In this document: piece after piece, positions 33,297 to 44,289 of the stretch
How positions within the stretch are numbered: position 1 is the stretch's first letter
How the letters are laid out: every line of letters begins with the position of its first letter
Source of the DNA: Areca catechu
Lineage: Eukaryota; Streptophyta; Magnoliopsida; Arecales; Arecaceae
Reading direction: 5' to 3'
Assembly (NCBI GenBank): GCA_021397845.1
Contig: CM038049.1
Coordinates: 106,670,877 to 106,734,876, forward strand
Length of the DNA: 64,000 bases
The notes under the pieces: generated by a model
Told to the model about the DNA's origin: nothing
Databases searched by the model: none
What the model saw: the letters and a program-made list of their open reading frames with translations, nothing else
Program-made: the position numbers and the translations under genes

Positions 33297-34589
33297 AGTC
33301 CATTCGGATCATGCTTGCTTTAGCAGCATATTTTGATTTTGAGATCTGGCAGATGGATGTCCGAACCACTTTCCTAAATGGGGATCTAGAAGAGGAGGTG
33401 TATATGATACAGCCTGAAGGGTGATCCTCAGATGAGTCAAAAGTATGCAAGTTGCAGAAGTCCATTTATGGACTCAAGCAATTATCTCGAAGTTGGAACA
33501 TACAATTTGATAGGTGTATCAAATCATATGGCTTCGTTAGGAAAGGAGAAGAACCATGCATCTATAAGTAGGTTAATGGTTCTATGATTGTATTCCTGAT
33601 ACTGTATGTTGACGACATTCTCTTAATCGAAAATGACGTCACAGCATTACAAGGAATAAAGGTCCGGTTATTATCTCAATTCTCCATGAAGGACATGGGT
33701 GAAGCTTCTTACATACTGGGTATGAAGATCTATAAAGATAGATCTAAGAAGCTTTTGGGATTGTCCCAGTCTACGTACATTGATACCGTGCTGAAATGGT
33801 TCAGCATGAAAAATTTTAAGAAAGGCTATCTTCCGATAGGTTCTAGTATTACTCTTTCCAAGAAGGATTGTGCGACAACTCCTAAGAAATGAGAGCGCAT
33901 GAGTAGAGTACCTTATGCTTCTGTAGTAGGCTCTATCATATATGCTAAGACATGTACTAGACCAGAAGTAGCATACTCACTACGAGTAGTGAGCAGATAC
34001 CAGTCTGACCCAGGTGAGGTGCATTGGAAGGTGGTTAAGTCCATCCTGAAGTATTTGAGAAATACTAAAGACCAATGGCTGATTTATGGAGAATCTGACT
34101 TGAAACTTATGGGGTATACTGACTCTAGTTTCCAGTCAGACAGAGATGATAGCAAGAGTGTATCAGGGTTTGTATTTATCTTGAATGGAGGAGCGATATA
34201 CTGAAAAAGTTCCAAGCAGGTGACGTTGCAGACTCGGTATGCGAGGCAGAGTACCTTGCAGCATCAGATGCAGCAAAGGAAGCCGTGTGGCTACGGAAGT
34301 TCCTTGGAGAGCTAGGGGTGGCATCTTTCCTAGATGGTTCTGTTCCAGTGTATTGTGATAGCACTGGAGCCATTGCTCAAGCTAAGGAGCAGAAAGCTTA
34401 TCATCGTACCAAGCATATTCTATGGCACTACCATCTCGTATGAAACATCGTAGAACAAGGCGACATCAATCTTATGAAGATGATGGAAAGGAAAATTTGG
34501 CCGACAATTTTACTAAAGCCCTCGGAATAAAAGAGTTTGACTTTTGTAAAGGGAAAATAGGTATTAGATACTGTTCTGATTTGATTTAG
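33297..34589 (+). pseudogene. Copia RT (main part) and RNase H, element B
   Basis: Continues from 24125 after element D. Visible are SIRIMLALAAYFD, WQMDVRTTFLNGDLEEEVYM, a stop at 33422-33424, KSIYGLKQLSRSWN, a stop at 33568-33570, then the open block 33584-33892 with LYVDDILL (catalytic YVDD intact), MKDMGEASYILGMKI and LLGLSQSTYIDTVL. After a stop at 33890, block 33899-34204 carries the RT-RNase H connection and RNase H start (GYTDSSFQSDRDDSKS). The rest of RNase H is frameshifted to 34589. Confidence 0.9.
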
Positions 34590-34602
34590 TACAAGTGGGA
34601 GT
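34590..34602 (+). other. Polypurine tract of copia element B
   Basis: TACAAGTGGGAGT directly before the LTR start TGTTGAGAATTG. Confidence 0.75.
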
Positions 34603-36841
34603 TGTTGAGAATTGTGTCCCAAAACCAATCGCCTAGGCTGTAGGTGGTTGAGCTGAGTATTGTACTCTTTGTATGAATTAATAAATATTATTTTGGCAGC
34701 TCATCACATTCTTACCTTTTCTTGTAATGAACTCTTTTTCATGTGATGAAGTCCTTAGGACTACACTGACTTTGATATAGAGAAGATATATTGAGTGGTC
34801 CTTAAACTAGGTTCACGACCAAATGATACATTGTACTGGACGATAATGTATCAAGTGTAGGTTGTTATGGTTCACATCGTTTGGTTGTCCTCTTGACCAA
34901 AAGAGTGTGGTGACACTGATGTGATCTACAAGTGGGATATATGATATCTCATTGAATGTGACTCCGTGTAGCCCCTTTCTGCCAAAGGGATACTCATGAT
35001 TGGATATGGGTATATGTGTCCCTCCGACCTGAGGTCATCATGGTAGCTTGCAAGCAACTCCCTGTGCTTTGGTGCCGGACTACCCAAATTTCTAATCCGG
35101 TGATGGAAGGTTTCTAGGTACAGGCAAGTACTTGTGGAGCAGTGGTGGACCAAGATGGAATTGACCTATCCAAATAGTTTGGATTGACTATCTCGCAGTA
35201 TCTCAATTTAGCAAATCTTTGACTGGGGTGGTCCTAGTGAGGAATCACTGGACTTGCGAGGTTGAGACATTATGGATTGACTCAGCTAGGGTTGGCAGTC
35301 TAACCCTAGGTCATCCTGAGTATTGGAGGTCAAAGGGATGAATTATACGGTAACCATATGCCAGAGGCTCGATTGATTGCTCTCGCATCTTCGACCTATC
35401 CGGACACCGGAACCCTTCGCTAGATGGTATCTTGTGCTGGTACTGGAATTGTTCCAGTGCTATCGCCTAGGTTCGAACCTTTGAGGTCACACGCCATAAA
35501 GAATTTCTCCCTAATCCAGGTACAGATTTATGTTTAGGAATCATTTCGGTAATGGTTTGATTGAGCACACTTTGGATTGACATAATTTTGAGTCGATCAG
35601 AATTTGTTCAGGTCCATCGAGAATTGTTTCTGGATGACCGGGACTTGACCAAGCCTTTCATTAATTAGATTTTGATCTAATTATTTTGTGAATCGGCTTT
35701 GAACCACTTTGGAATTTTTTAAACCCGTTGTGAACCAGTTTTGACCAATCCACATGTTAATTAAAGGCTTGGGCGAACAGGGGTTTTTAGGCGTCTCTTC
35801 CTCTCCTATTTCACTCGGTTTTGCTAAAATTAAACCACAGAATTATGGCCCTTCATTGCTTCTTTCAAGAGGAATTTGATTCATCCTGTAACCTGCTGCC
35901 TTCTCATCTTCCCAGCAGGTCCCCTCGGCTCCCATATCATCGTTATCTTTGTTTCAAGCTGATTTATTTATGGGCTGTGAAAATGCTGAGATTGCAGGCT
36001 ATTTTTAAGAGCTTCCATCCATGATTTTGGAGCTAAGGCTTTATGAGAGATTGGGAGAGAAAGTTTTCTTAATTTTTTATTACTGTTGGTGCTCAAAAGG
36101 TGGAAGATAGCATTGTTTTGGAGAAAACAACAACAGAATAGAGTGTTCTGTTCTTCTTCTTCTTCCCTCACCATTTCAAGGTTTTCCGGTGACTAGCATC
36201 GCGCGAGAAGCCGGGTCAGAGGAAGCCCAGGCGTGTCCCCCCTCTAGAGGGTGTTCTCTTGAGCACCTAAGAGCTGCTTCAACCTCCATAGCTGCTGGTC
36301 TTCTTTGCTCTATTTTTTTTGGTTGCAGAATTCTTGTTCTGAAATTTCTGGGTGAAAGGACTTCGGCAAAGTTGGAAGATTGATTCACTTACCTCTCCAT
36401 TGAAGCTAGTTCCATCAAGATTTTGCCTTGATTTTGGTGTAGGAGGAGAGACCAAAAGATTCTCATTTTTGTTTTGGGTTTGCTGCATTTTGAAGAGAGG
36501 AAGAAAAGCTCTTCAATCTGTTGCTGGAAGAAGACTATAATAAGGTTATTCCAGATATTCCAGCTATTCCAGTGTTATCCCTATTTTATTCCAAGAAGGA
36601 ATAAAGTAAAATTTGTAATTTTATTTCTCATGCATGCCTAGATATAGGTTTATTAAATTGTTTATAAATATTACATGCCCACTTCATGCCTTCTTTTGCT
36701 TGTATATGCATCTTGAATATGTTAGATCCTGTGCGGAGTAGGTTTTTTCCGCTGTTATTTTAAAATTGTTTTAAAATACATACCTACTCCTTGCCCTGTT
36801 GCATGCTTAGTGTAGGCACTTGCAATCCAGTTTTACTTTCA
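34603..36841 (+). repeat. 3' LTR of copia element B (uninterrupted)
   Basis: 2239 bases, TGTTGAGAATTG to TTTTACTTTCA, followed by the TSD caaga at 36842. It preserves the empty target site of element C around 34966 (gtgtagcccc), which confirms C's boundaries. Open frames within it have no domain and recur in the other LTR copies. Confidence 0.92.
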
Positions 36842-36846
36842 CAAGA

Positions 36847-37190
36847 TACTTTGTACCACTCCACATCGTCTGGTGTGCTGAAAGATTCCTTCAACTTTTG
36901 AAGAATCTCATCTGGCTGGGCTTCCTCGAATTTATGACTGAACTCGTCGTTCATCACTGCCAACATTATGCATCGGACAGTAGTCTGATCAGAAACCCAC
37001 TTCAAATAAGTGTCCCTAATCGAACTTCGAGCATTGGCAGAAGAGATTTCGAGTGCTGGATCCATTATCATATAAAGGATCCGCTCGTGCTCCAGGACAA
37101 TCCTCAATTTTCAATACCAGCTATCGAAATTGGGACCCTTTAACTTCTTGCTATCGAGAAGTGACCGGAGCGAAAGGTTTGAAGACTTTG
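36847..37190 (-). pseudogene. gag: N-terminal Gag of copia element A
   Basis: Minus strand reads SSNLSLRSLLDSKKLKGPNF, WYRKL, RIVLEHERILYMIMDPALEI, SIRDTYLKWVSDQTTVRCIM, DEFSHKFEEAQPDEIL, VEWYKVSC and then stops at the element B insertion. The start codon equivalent to B's ATG is changed to AAG (near 37183), and the frame needs one shift near 37110-37130. It continues at 13009. Confidence 0.88.
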
Positions 37191-38380
37191 AAAGAAAATT
37201 AAGACCAAATTAATATATGAATTAATCTATTAAACCAAAAGACTTGGACTTTAGTCTAAAGGTCCCTCCCACTAATTTTTCAGATTGGGAGCCTCTAACT
37301 CCAATATGTGAAATCATCATTTCATAGTGGGTACTGAAATCCAATAGACCACGTATGAGACTTTGGTCGGCTAACCCATACGCGCCTAAATGTAAGTTCT
37401 CTAACAATTGCTTCCGTAATCAACTTTTAGTAATTAATTTTGCCCCACAAAACCCCCAATCGGCCTTGGGGCCTCCTATTGCGGGTCTCTGGTTAGGTCT
37501 AACCATCAATATGATAAATCCGAATCTTCCAGCTAACGAATGACCAAGCCCGACTTTGGCCAGCCCACCTGATCACCATTAAGAAAGTTACACTGAACCA
37601 TCATCTATGGGAGAGTAATCCAAGTAACTGGATGCACACCCGTTCTTTGGAACCGTCGATGTACACCAAGCTAAAGGACTCATTACTAACCCACTTAATA
37701 GGAGGCTAAGACACCATCAACTCATTGACTTAATCTTTTTAAGGACCTAATAATTTTAGAGGATTTTAATTAAATTGTGATAAAAGAATAGAGAGAATAA
37801 CATGGATCAACCTCCCACTAATCAAATCAATTCTCATGAGGATTGAATAAAATTCAACAAGTTGGTCCATGGGCACTTAAAGATCAGACAAGCTGATCAA
37901 CTTGGGTGACATGGGTTAACTCAAATTAATAAGCTCTTCTAATCAATTCTGGATGACAGGATTGACCAGGTAGGTGAGATCATGGATGAGTATCTGCCAT
38001 TAACCATCTTTCCTAGACACCAACCAAGTTGGCCAGGAAAGAGGTAGCCTCCATGATCAAAACTACCAAACCTGCCTAGACACCAATCGATTTACCAGAC
38101 TTAATTAGACCAGCCTAAGAACTCGGGCTTACCACAGAGCCACTAATTAGATCCATTTTAGAAGAATGGACCAACCCATCTAACTATTAGATAGATACTA
38201 AAGAGAAGGTCCTTAATCAACATTTGACTAGTTCTCTTAAGTCCAATTCAACTAACCTTAGGTCTAACCCAATCAGACAGCTAACACAATTAACCCACAT
38301 GGCTTATTCAAATGACATTAGGTTTCATAAACCCTAATATGGCTTGTCATTTAATTAATCTTTCAATTCATAATTGTTAG
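37191..38380 (-). other. Leader of copia element A, cut at its 5' side
   Basis: Homologous (reverse complement) to B's leader at about 20270-21475. No gene. Homology ends near 38375-38380, where the TG of element E's LTR begins; gttag (38376-38380) is the possible TSD. Confidence 0.75.
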
Positions 38381-38818
38381 TGTTGCCGATCTCGCCACCG
38401 TGCCTGTGGCTTCAGAGCCACTGATTTGGTTAGACTGTCTCGCCCCGAGGTCTCCTAGCTCCCAGTCCTGCAAAACAAGGTCAGAAGACCTGGCCGGGGA
38501 TCTCGGCGAAGGAGCTCTGACGGTCAAGTTAGAAAACGGCAAGAGGGAACAGAGTCTCCAAGACGGGTCCCCGAAGGAGTCCCAGACTTAGAGATCGTGC
38601 TTAGCAAGAAAAGTCTCAGGAAGAGTAGAAATCTGGCCGAGTTCCTTCACTGGGCTTGCGCCAAGGGTCCCCTTTCGGGATCTTGGATCCTGCTCTTGGT
38701 GCTTTTGCTTTTCCCAGCCTCTGTTTCTAGCTTACCAGGTCGTCCACTCTTCCCATCCTTTTATCCCATCACGCTGCCTTCTGGTTCCCGCCTTCGGGAG
38801 GCCCCCTCTTTGCTTTCA
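38381..38818 (-). repeat. Probable 3' LTR of element E
   Basis: Minus-strand end GGCGAGATCGGCAACA at 38381. The start TGAAAGCAAAGAGG at 38818 is proposed because a 30-base purine run (minus strand) directly precedes it at 38819-38855 and would be the polypurine tract. No second LTR copy is in the window, so the start is tentative. 38856-39164 shows nothing recognisable. Confidence 0.45.
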
Positions 38819-39164
38819 CCTCCTTCCCTCCCTCTCTTTCTCCTTTCCCTTTTGGGTTCAAGAACCCGGCCGCCTCCTCGCCTTGCTTGCCAGGCCTAGC
38901 GAGGAATGGGTAGAGGGAGGACGCCGGCCTGACCTTGGGCCAAGCGCGGGCGCTCTCCTTCCCAGGCACCGACAACGCCCATTACCGGGTCTTGGTTTGT
39001 CAGGACTTTGCCCTTCGGCTGCGGGACATGTCGGGCCTATGTAAACGAGGTTTCACGCGTCGCTGTCGATCGTACCGGTGCTCCTCTCGGGGTGCGGTGT
39101 GCGCTGCTCGAGGGGAGGCCTCGGAACCAGTGCTCCTGTCCTTCGATGGTCTTACCGCGCTGGT

Positions 39165-40432
39165 TAGTCGGCCCCGGTCGAGGTGGGCCCCTCATGGACG
39201 GACACCTGGCGGGGCAGTAGAGAGGCGCTCGACTTCGGCCGAGGTGGACCCGTCTCCGGGCGCCGCCTGGAGAAGGAGCGAGAGGGCCCGGCTCGACCTC
39301 GGTCGAGGTGGGACCGTCTCAGGGCGCCACCTGGCGAGGGAGCAAAGGGGCCACTGGCTTCGACCGAGGTGGGCCCCTCTTGGGCGGACACCCGGTGGAG
39401 CGGCAGAGAGGCGCTCGACTTCGGCCGAGGTGGACCCGTCTCCGGGCACCACCTAGCGAAGGAGCGAGAGGGCCTGGCTCGACCTCGACCGAGGTGGGAC
39501 CATCTCAGGGTGCCACCTAGCAAAAGACCAAGGGGCCGTCGGCTTCGGCTGAGGTGGGCCCCTCCTGGGCGGACACCTGGTGGAGCGGCAGAGAGGCGCT
39601 CGACTTCGGTCAAGGTGGACCCGTCTCCAGGCACCACCTAGCGAAGGAGCGAGAGGGCCCGGCTCGACCTCGACCGAGGTGCGACCGTCTCAGGGTGCCA
39701 CCTGGCGAGGGGGCAAGGGGCCGCCGGCTTCGGCCGAGGTGGGCCCCTCCTGGGCGGACACCTGGCGGAGCGGCAGAGAGGCGCTCAACTTCGACCGAGG
39801 TGGACCCATCTCCAGGCGCCACCTGGCGAAGGAGTGAGAGTGCCCGGCTTGACCTCGGCTGAGGAGGGACCGTCTCAGGGCGCCACCTGGCAAGGGGGCA
39901 AGGGGCCGCCGGCTTCGGCCGAGGTGGGCCCCTCCTGGGCGGACACCTGGCGGGGCGGCAGAGAGGTGCTCTACTTCGGCCGAGGTGGACCCGTCTCCGG
40001 GCGCCACCTGGTGAAGGAGCGAGAGGGCCCGACTCAACCTCGGCCGAGGTGGGACCGTCTCAGGGCGCCACTTGGCGAGGGAGCAGAGGGGCCGCCGGCT
40101 TCGACCGAGGTGGGCCCCTCCTGGGCAGACACCTGGCGGAGCGGCAGATAGGCGCTCAACTTTGGCCGAGGTGGACCCGTCTCTGGGCACCACCTGGCGA
40201 AGGAGCGAGAGGGCCCGGCTCGACCTTGGCCGAGGTGGGACCGTCTCAGGGCACCACTTGGTGAGGGAGCAGAGGGGCCGCCGGCTTCGGTAGAGGTGGG
40301 CCCCTCCTGGGCGGACACCTGGCAGAGAGGCAGAGAGGCGCTCGACTTCGGCCGAGGTGGACCCGTCTCCGGGTGCGACCTTGTGAAGGAGCGAGAAGGC
40401 TCAGACCAACCTCGACTTCGACCGTGGCGGAG
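39165..40432. repeat. 186-bp higher-order tandem repeat, element E 3' region
   Basis: The phrase aggtgggccc recurs at 39181, 39367, 39552, 39737, 39922, 40108 and 40294, spacing 185-186. Each 186-bp unit holds three about 62-bp subunits, each starting with cgaggtggg or cgaggtgga and containing gcgccacctgg or gacacctgg. Because 186 is a multiple of three, several frames on both strands stay open for over 100 codons, giving false Arg/Pro/Gly-rich proteins. The GC content is very high. Confidence 0.92.
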
Positions 40433-41034
40433 CGACATCCGACCTTGCTGGACCGATCCCATTCTGCTGAAAAAATTCCACGTGGCTCGAATCACGCCCG
40501 GCGAAATCTTAGACACTCCACGTCATCGTAACGGCCGTAATAGTTGCCCCCCATCCCTTGTTCCGTTGAGGCGTTACGGAACGTGGGGATTTAATGCGGA
40601 GATGACCTGGGGAAGGAGAAGATCTCGTGCCATGATTGCCATGATCCTCGTTGCCATTCCTCGTTGCATCCAAGGCCCTATGAGGGGCTGCCACGCGTCG
40701 TCCCTCCGGCTGCACTTAATGCGTCGCTACAAAAAGGAGGCCATTTCCCCGTAACCGAAGCATCAATGTTGGGCGTGTGTCCACGCGACATCCATCTGGT
40801 TGTCCAGAACGGAATGATAGGTACGGCCGCTGTCGATCGAATTTGAAAAGGAGGGGGACTTTCCGGAACGAGGCCCTTTCCCTTTCTCACGCTCCGCCGG
40901 TGGTTTGCAGTAGGCTATCTTCTACTCCCCTGGGTTGCCACCTCTTTTGTACAGTGTGTTTCGGTGAGTGCCTTCGTCTGCCTCCTTCCTCCGTCCCCTT
41001 TCCTTAGCGATCTCTCTTCACCACTTCCTTCTCC
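40433..41034 (+). promoter_or_regulatory. Presumed promoter and 5' leader of the antisense gene
   Basis: No ORF of note. It contains repeated cacg/cgtg-type words (ccacgtggctcg at 40478, ccacgtcatcgtaacg at 40519) and a weak TATA-like ctacaaaaagg near 40727. It lies between the repeat block and the antisense ORF start at 41035. Promoter role is inferred from position. Confidence 0.35.
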
Positions 41035-43234
41035 ATGGCACGCCGTCGCTATGTTTCGTCTAACCCGGATGAGGCCGGTCCATCCCGGTCGAGGACTCCA
41101 TCGTCTTCCTCTTCGGAAGTGGAGGTGATCCCGGAGGAGGTCCGCAGGCGGCTCCAGCCTGGGGGTGTCACCATAGGTGTCCCTAGGGGTCCTAGGTCTC
41201 CCCCCGTGATCTCCGCCAATCCTATCTCTTCACTTCCTCCTCCGGCCCTTTCTTCTGTTGGTCCCTCTGGTCACGTTTCAACGATGACCGAAGGTGACCT
41301 TTCCTTGCTCCGGGAAGTCTATGGCATCCCGGGGTCGATCCATCTTTCTCTTCCACGGCCTGGGGATCGCGTCACCTTGAGTGGCCCCGGCTGAATAGCC
41401 TTCTACAAGGACTTCCTCCTCGGGGGTCTTCGGTTTCCCCTGCACCCCTTCTTTCTTTCCTTCCTCAGTCACTTCCGCCTGGTCCCGGCCCAGTTGGCTC
41501 CCAACGAGATCCGGGTCATCTTCGCCTTCATCATCTTCTGTCACTTCCACGGGTTCGTTGCTCGTTTCTCTCTCTTCAGGGCTCTTTTCACCCTGAAGCG
41601 GCACTCCACCGATGATGGCTGGTGGTACATTTCACCCCGACCTAGGTGTCTCCGGTTCGACCTCCCTTCCTCCAACAAGGGTTGGAAGAACCGGTTCTTT
41701 TTTGCCTCGGTCGAGGATGTCGACTGAGCCTGGAGCGAGCCGGATCGGTCCCCGAACCGGAACTCCCAAGTCGAGCTGGCGGACCAGGAGGCTTATTCCC
41801 TGCTGTTGAGTGATGTGGTCCCTTCGCTCGATGTTCTGCTCTCGGAGCAGAACTTGTTCGAGGCAGGGATCAGTCCCATCCGGGAGCCGGGTGAGGCTCA
41901 GCCTTCTTTCCAACTCCGCACTTCTCTCTTTAACTGGGCTGACCGACTTCCATTCTTTTGCAGGTATGAAGTTCTCCGTGGAAAACCTCCTGGAGGGCGC
42001 CGCTCAGAGGGACACCGTCGAGGGAGATGAGCTCGCGATGAAGAGGGCTCGCACTGAGGCAAGCCGGGAGGCCGTGCCGATGCCCGCCCCTGGTCCAGTA
42101 GCTACAGTTCCCGCACCCAGGCCACCTCGAGCCCGGGCTGCCGACACTCCCATCATCCGCCTCGACGGGGCCGCAGAAGAGGGAGGCCCGGTTCCCTCCC
42201 GGGCAGCGCTCGCCTCCACCGCAGCTCCGACGGCGCCACCGGTGACTCCAGCTGCACCGCCAGTGGCAGTCCCCCTCGGGGGGTCGGTCACTCCTGCCGC
42301 CGGTGATCTGTCCGCCCTGCCGCTGACCCTCACGAGTCGGTGCTCCGTGATCCATGATCAGGGGCTCGCGGAGAGGGTAATGGAGTTTGCCTGCACCTCC
42401 CGGGATCGCCGACTGAGGGGCGGCCGGGACTACGCCGACGCTCTGCTCGGGATCCTTTCGCAGCTCTTCATGATAAGTCCGGACTCGGAACCCTCCCCTT
42501 CAAAGTTCCAGTTGACTTCTAACTGACCGACTCCTCTTTTTTGTGCAGATCGGGACCGACGTGCTACTGCTAAGGAATTTCCTCGCAGGGTATGCCAAGA
42601 AGGATGCCGAGAAGTAGAAGAAGCTCGGCAAACTTGCAGCCGACGTGAAGGGCCTCATGGAGAAGGGGGTCGAGCTGCGGGGTAATAACCAGGCCCTTCA
42701 ATCTGACCTGGCGCGCGCCGAGGGGCACATCAAAGAACTGGAGATCTCTTTGTCCGAGGAGAGGATCTCCAACCAGCGCCACGTGGAGGAGGATGCCGTG
42801 GAGAAGGCTCGTCTCCAAGCTCAGTCCCAGTCGCTGGAGTGCCGGGTGGAGGAGGCTAGGAGGGAGACGAGCGAGCCAAGGAGCGGAGCTCCTACATCAA
42901 CGGCCTGCTGGAAGCTTCGAAGAGGGAGGCGCAGGAGGCCGTCCCGAAGTTCCGGGCCTCCGACGAGTACATCGTGGAGGTTCGGGAGGCCGCCGTGGAC
43001 TCCTTCCTGAAGGGGTTCCAGGTGTGCCGGGAGAAGGTGGGCTCCTTCTACCCCGAGCTCGATCTCAGCGGGGTGGTTCTCGATGACAGAAGGCAAGAGC
43101 CCACCGGCGAGGCTCCAGCTGCAGCAGGCGATGCGGCTGCAGCTCCATCGCAGCACCCCAAGCAGCCACCCGCCGACGGCGAAGATGGAGAGCGCGCACC
43201 CCTGCCCGAGGACCGTGCCACCGTGCCGAACTAG
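41035..43234 (+). pseudogene. Antisense ORF of Tat-type element E, spliced, now broken
   Basis: The gene lies opposite to pol. Exon 1 (from ATG 41035) has a Ser/Pro-rich start, then GDLSLLREVYGIPGS, FYKDFLLGGLRFPLHP, VPAQLAPNEIRVIFAF and GWWYISPR, resembling the plant 'putative gypsy type transposon' domain (Pfam Transposase_28). Stops lie at 41392 and 41725. Intron 1 is likely 41891-41963 (gtgagg...tttgcag). Exon 2 starts GMKFSVENLLEGAAQRD. Intron 2 is likely 42473-42548, its donor now ATAAGT. Exon 3 (IGTDVLLLRNFLAGY, stop near 42616) encodes a long coiled coil, then DEYIVEVREAAVDSFLKGF and SFYPELDLSGV, ending at 43234. Function is unknown. Confidence 0.75.
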
Positions 43235-43499
43235 CCCCCACCTGTATCTTTCCCTTCCTTTTTTTTTTTGAGGACTCCCGGCCTGTCGGGACTCCTTCAC
43301 TGTACTACTCTTTCAAATCAATGAAAAATCTATTTTTGTCAAGTCTCGACCTCGTCTTCTTTTTCTTTTTCTCTTCTCTCTCTTTTTTTTTTTTTTTTGT
43401 CTTGTTGAGATGTTTGCTTCGAGTGCCGAGACTAGGTCCTGTGGTTTGCTCCGGGCTGAGTTCACGGGTAGACTGAGTCCCGTCCAGCATTCAAATCGA
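43235..43499 (+). terminator. Presumed 3' untranslated region of the antisense gene
   Basis: T-rich runs (tttttttttt near 43260 and 43385) and caatgaaaaatctatttttgtc near 43318, a plausible plant polyadenylation region. No ORF with a domain. Confidence 0.3.
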
Positions 43500-44130
43500 A
43501 GTTCGGAGCTTCCGGGATGGGCGACGGTAGAGCAGGCCTTGTGCGAGTCCTTCAAGCTTGCCGGGCTGTTCTCCGTGATCGCGTGAGCGAGCTTGGCTCT
43601 GCCCCACCTTCTGGACCGAAGTCCGGGACTTCCGGACTGAACCTCGGAGCCACAGGCTTTGACCGAGCCTTGCACGGCTTGCCGAGCTGTTCTCCGTGAT
43701 CGCGTGGGCGAGCTGGGCTCTGCCCCGCCTTCCGGACCGAAGTCCAGGACTTCCGGACTGAACCCCGAGGCTGCAGGCTTTATCCGAGCCTTGCGCGGCT
43801 TGCCGAGCTGTTCTCCGTGATCGCGTGGGCGAGCTAGGCTCTGCCCCGCCTTCCGGACCGAAGTCCGGGACTTCCAGACTGAACCTCGGGGCGCAGGCTT
43901 TATCCGAGCCTTGCGTGGCTTGCCGAGCTGTTCTCCAAGATCGCGTGGGCGAGCTAGGCTCTGCCCCGCCTTCCGGACCGAAGTCCGGGACTTTCGGACT
44001 GAACCCCGGGGCTGCAGGCTTTATCCGAGCCTTGCGCGGCTTGCCGAGCTGTTCTCTGCGATCGCGTGGGTGAGCTGGGCTCTGCCCCGCCTTCCGGACC
44101 GAAGTTCGAGACTTCTCGCTTTCTCGGGTC
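43500..44130. repeat. 121-bp tandem repeat, about five copies, element E
   Basis: The phrase gctctgcccc recurs at 43596, 43717, 43838, 43958 and 44079, spacing 120-121. Each unit holds ttccggaccgaagtccggga, gccttgcgcggcttgccgag and ttctccgtgatcgcgtgggc. Unrelated in sequence to the 186-bp block. Open frames across it are repeat artefacts. Confidence 0.92.
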
Positions 44131-44289
44131 TTTGGCCATAGCCGTGTTTGCCGAACTCAGAGCTAAGTGCCTCTTTTCCTACGAGGCGAGAAAAAGCGTT
44201 TGAAGTAAAGGAATTTTATTGCAGGAGTTCTAGGAATCTTACATTATTGATAATACATCCATAGGTTCGAGACGTTCCAGGTCCGAGGG
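44131..44289 (-). other. Spacer between integrase end and 121-bp repeats
   Basis: Short non-coding stretch. No feature recognised. Confidence 0.4.

Larger units (their letters stand above)
13015..36841 (+). mobile_element. Ty1/copia element B, complete but with two nested insertions
   Basis: B is inserted in the gag of element A, in the opposite orientation, with TSD caaga at 13010-13014 and 36842-36846. Without its two passengers its order is 5' LTR, PBS, leader, Gag, protease, integrase, RT, RNase H, polypurine tract, 3' LTR, about 10 kb in all. The LTRs are 2240 and 2239 bases. Over the first 240 bases I count about 20 differences between them, so the insertion is old. Passengers: gypsy C in the 5' LTR and gypsy D in RT. 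Stops in all domains make it non-autonomous. Confidence 0.92.
7277..38380 (-). mobile_element. Ty1/copia element A, split by element B, 5' LTR not seen
   Basis: Element A runs right to left: leader and Gag start at 36847-38380, then the inserted element B (13015-36841), then the rest of Gag, integrase, RT and RNase H (9765-13009), polypurine tract and 3' LTR (7277-9750). Gag on both sides of B joins exactly at one copy of caaga. A has lost its protease region and carries many stops. Its leader is cut at 38380 by Tat element E. Motif content (YVDD RT, GVSERRNRT integrase) and long 2.2-2.5 kb LTRs suggest the Angela/Tork side of copia. That clade call is inference. Confidence 0.85.

Noticed and set aside
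38597..38975. Leu/Ser/Pro-rich 100-residue open frame with a hydrophobic stretch, possible membrane protein
   Set aside because: It lies in the LTR and 3' region of element E. The reverse strand shows an equally open purine-rich frame, and the hydrophobicity comes from a C/T-rich tract.
39164..40516. Several open frames over 100 codons on both strands, rich in Arg, Pro and Gly
   Set aside because: They are produced by the 186-bp repeat, a multiple of three, which keeps any stop-free frame open. All frames show the same periodic peptides and no domain.
43313..44141. Cys/Leu/Arg-rich open frames on both strands
   Set aside because: They follow the 121-bp tandem repeat and shift frame between copies.
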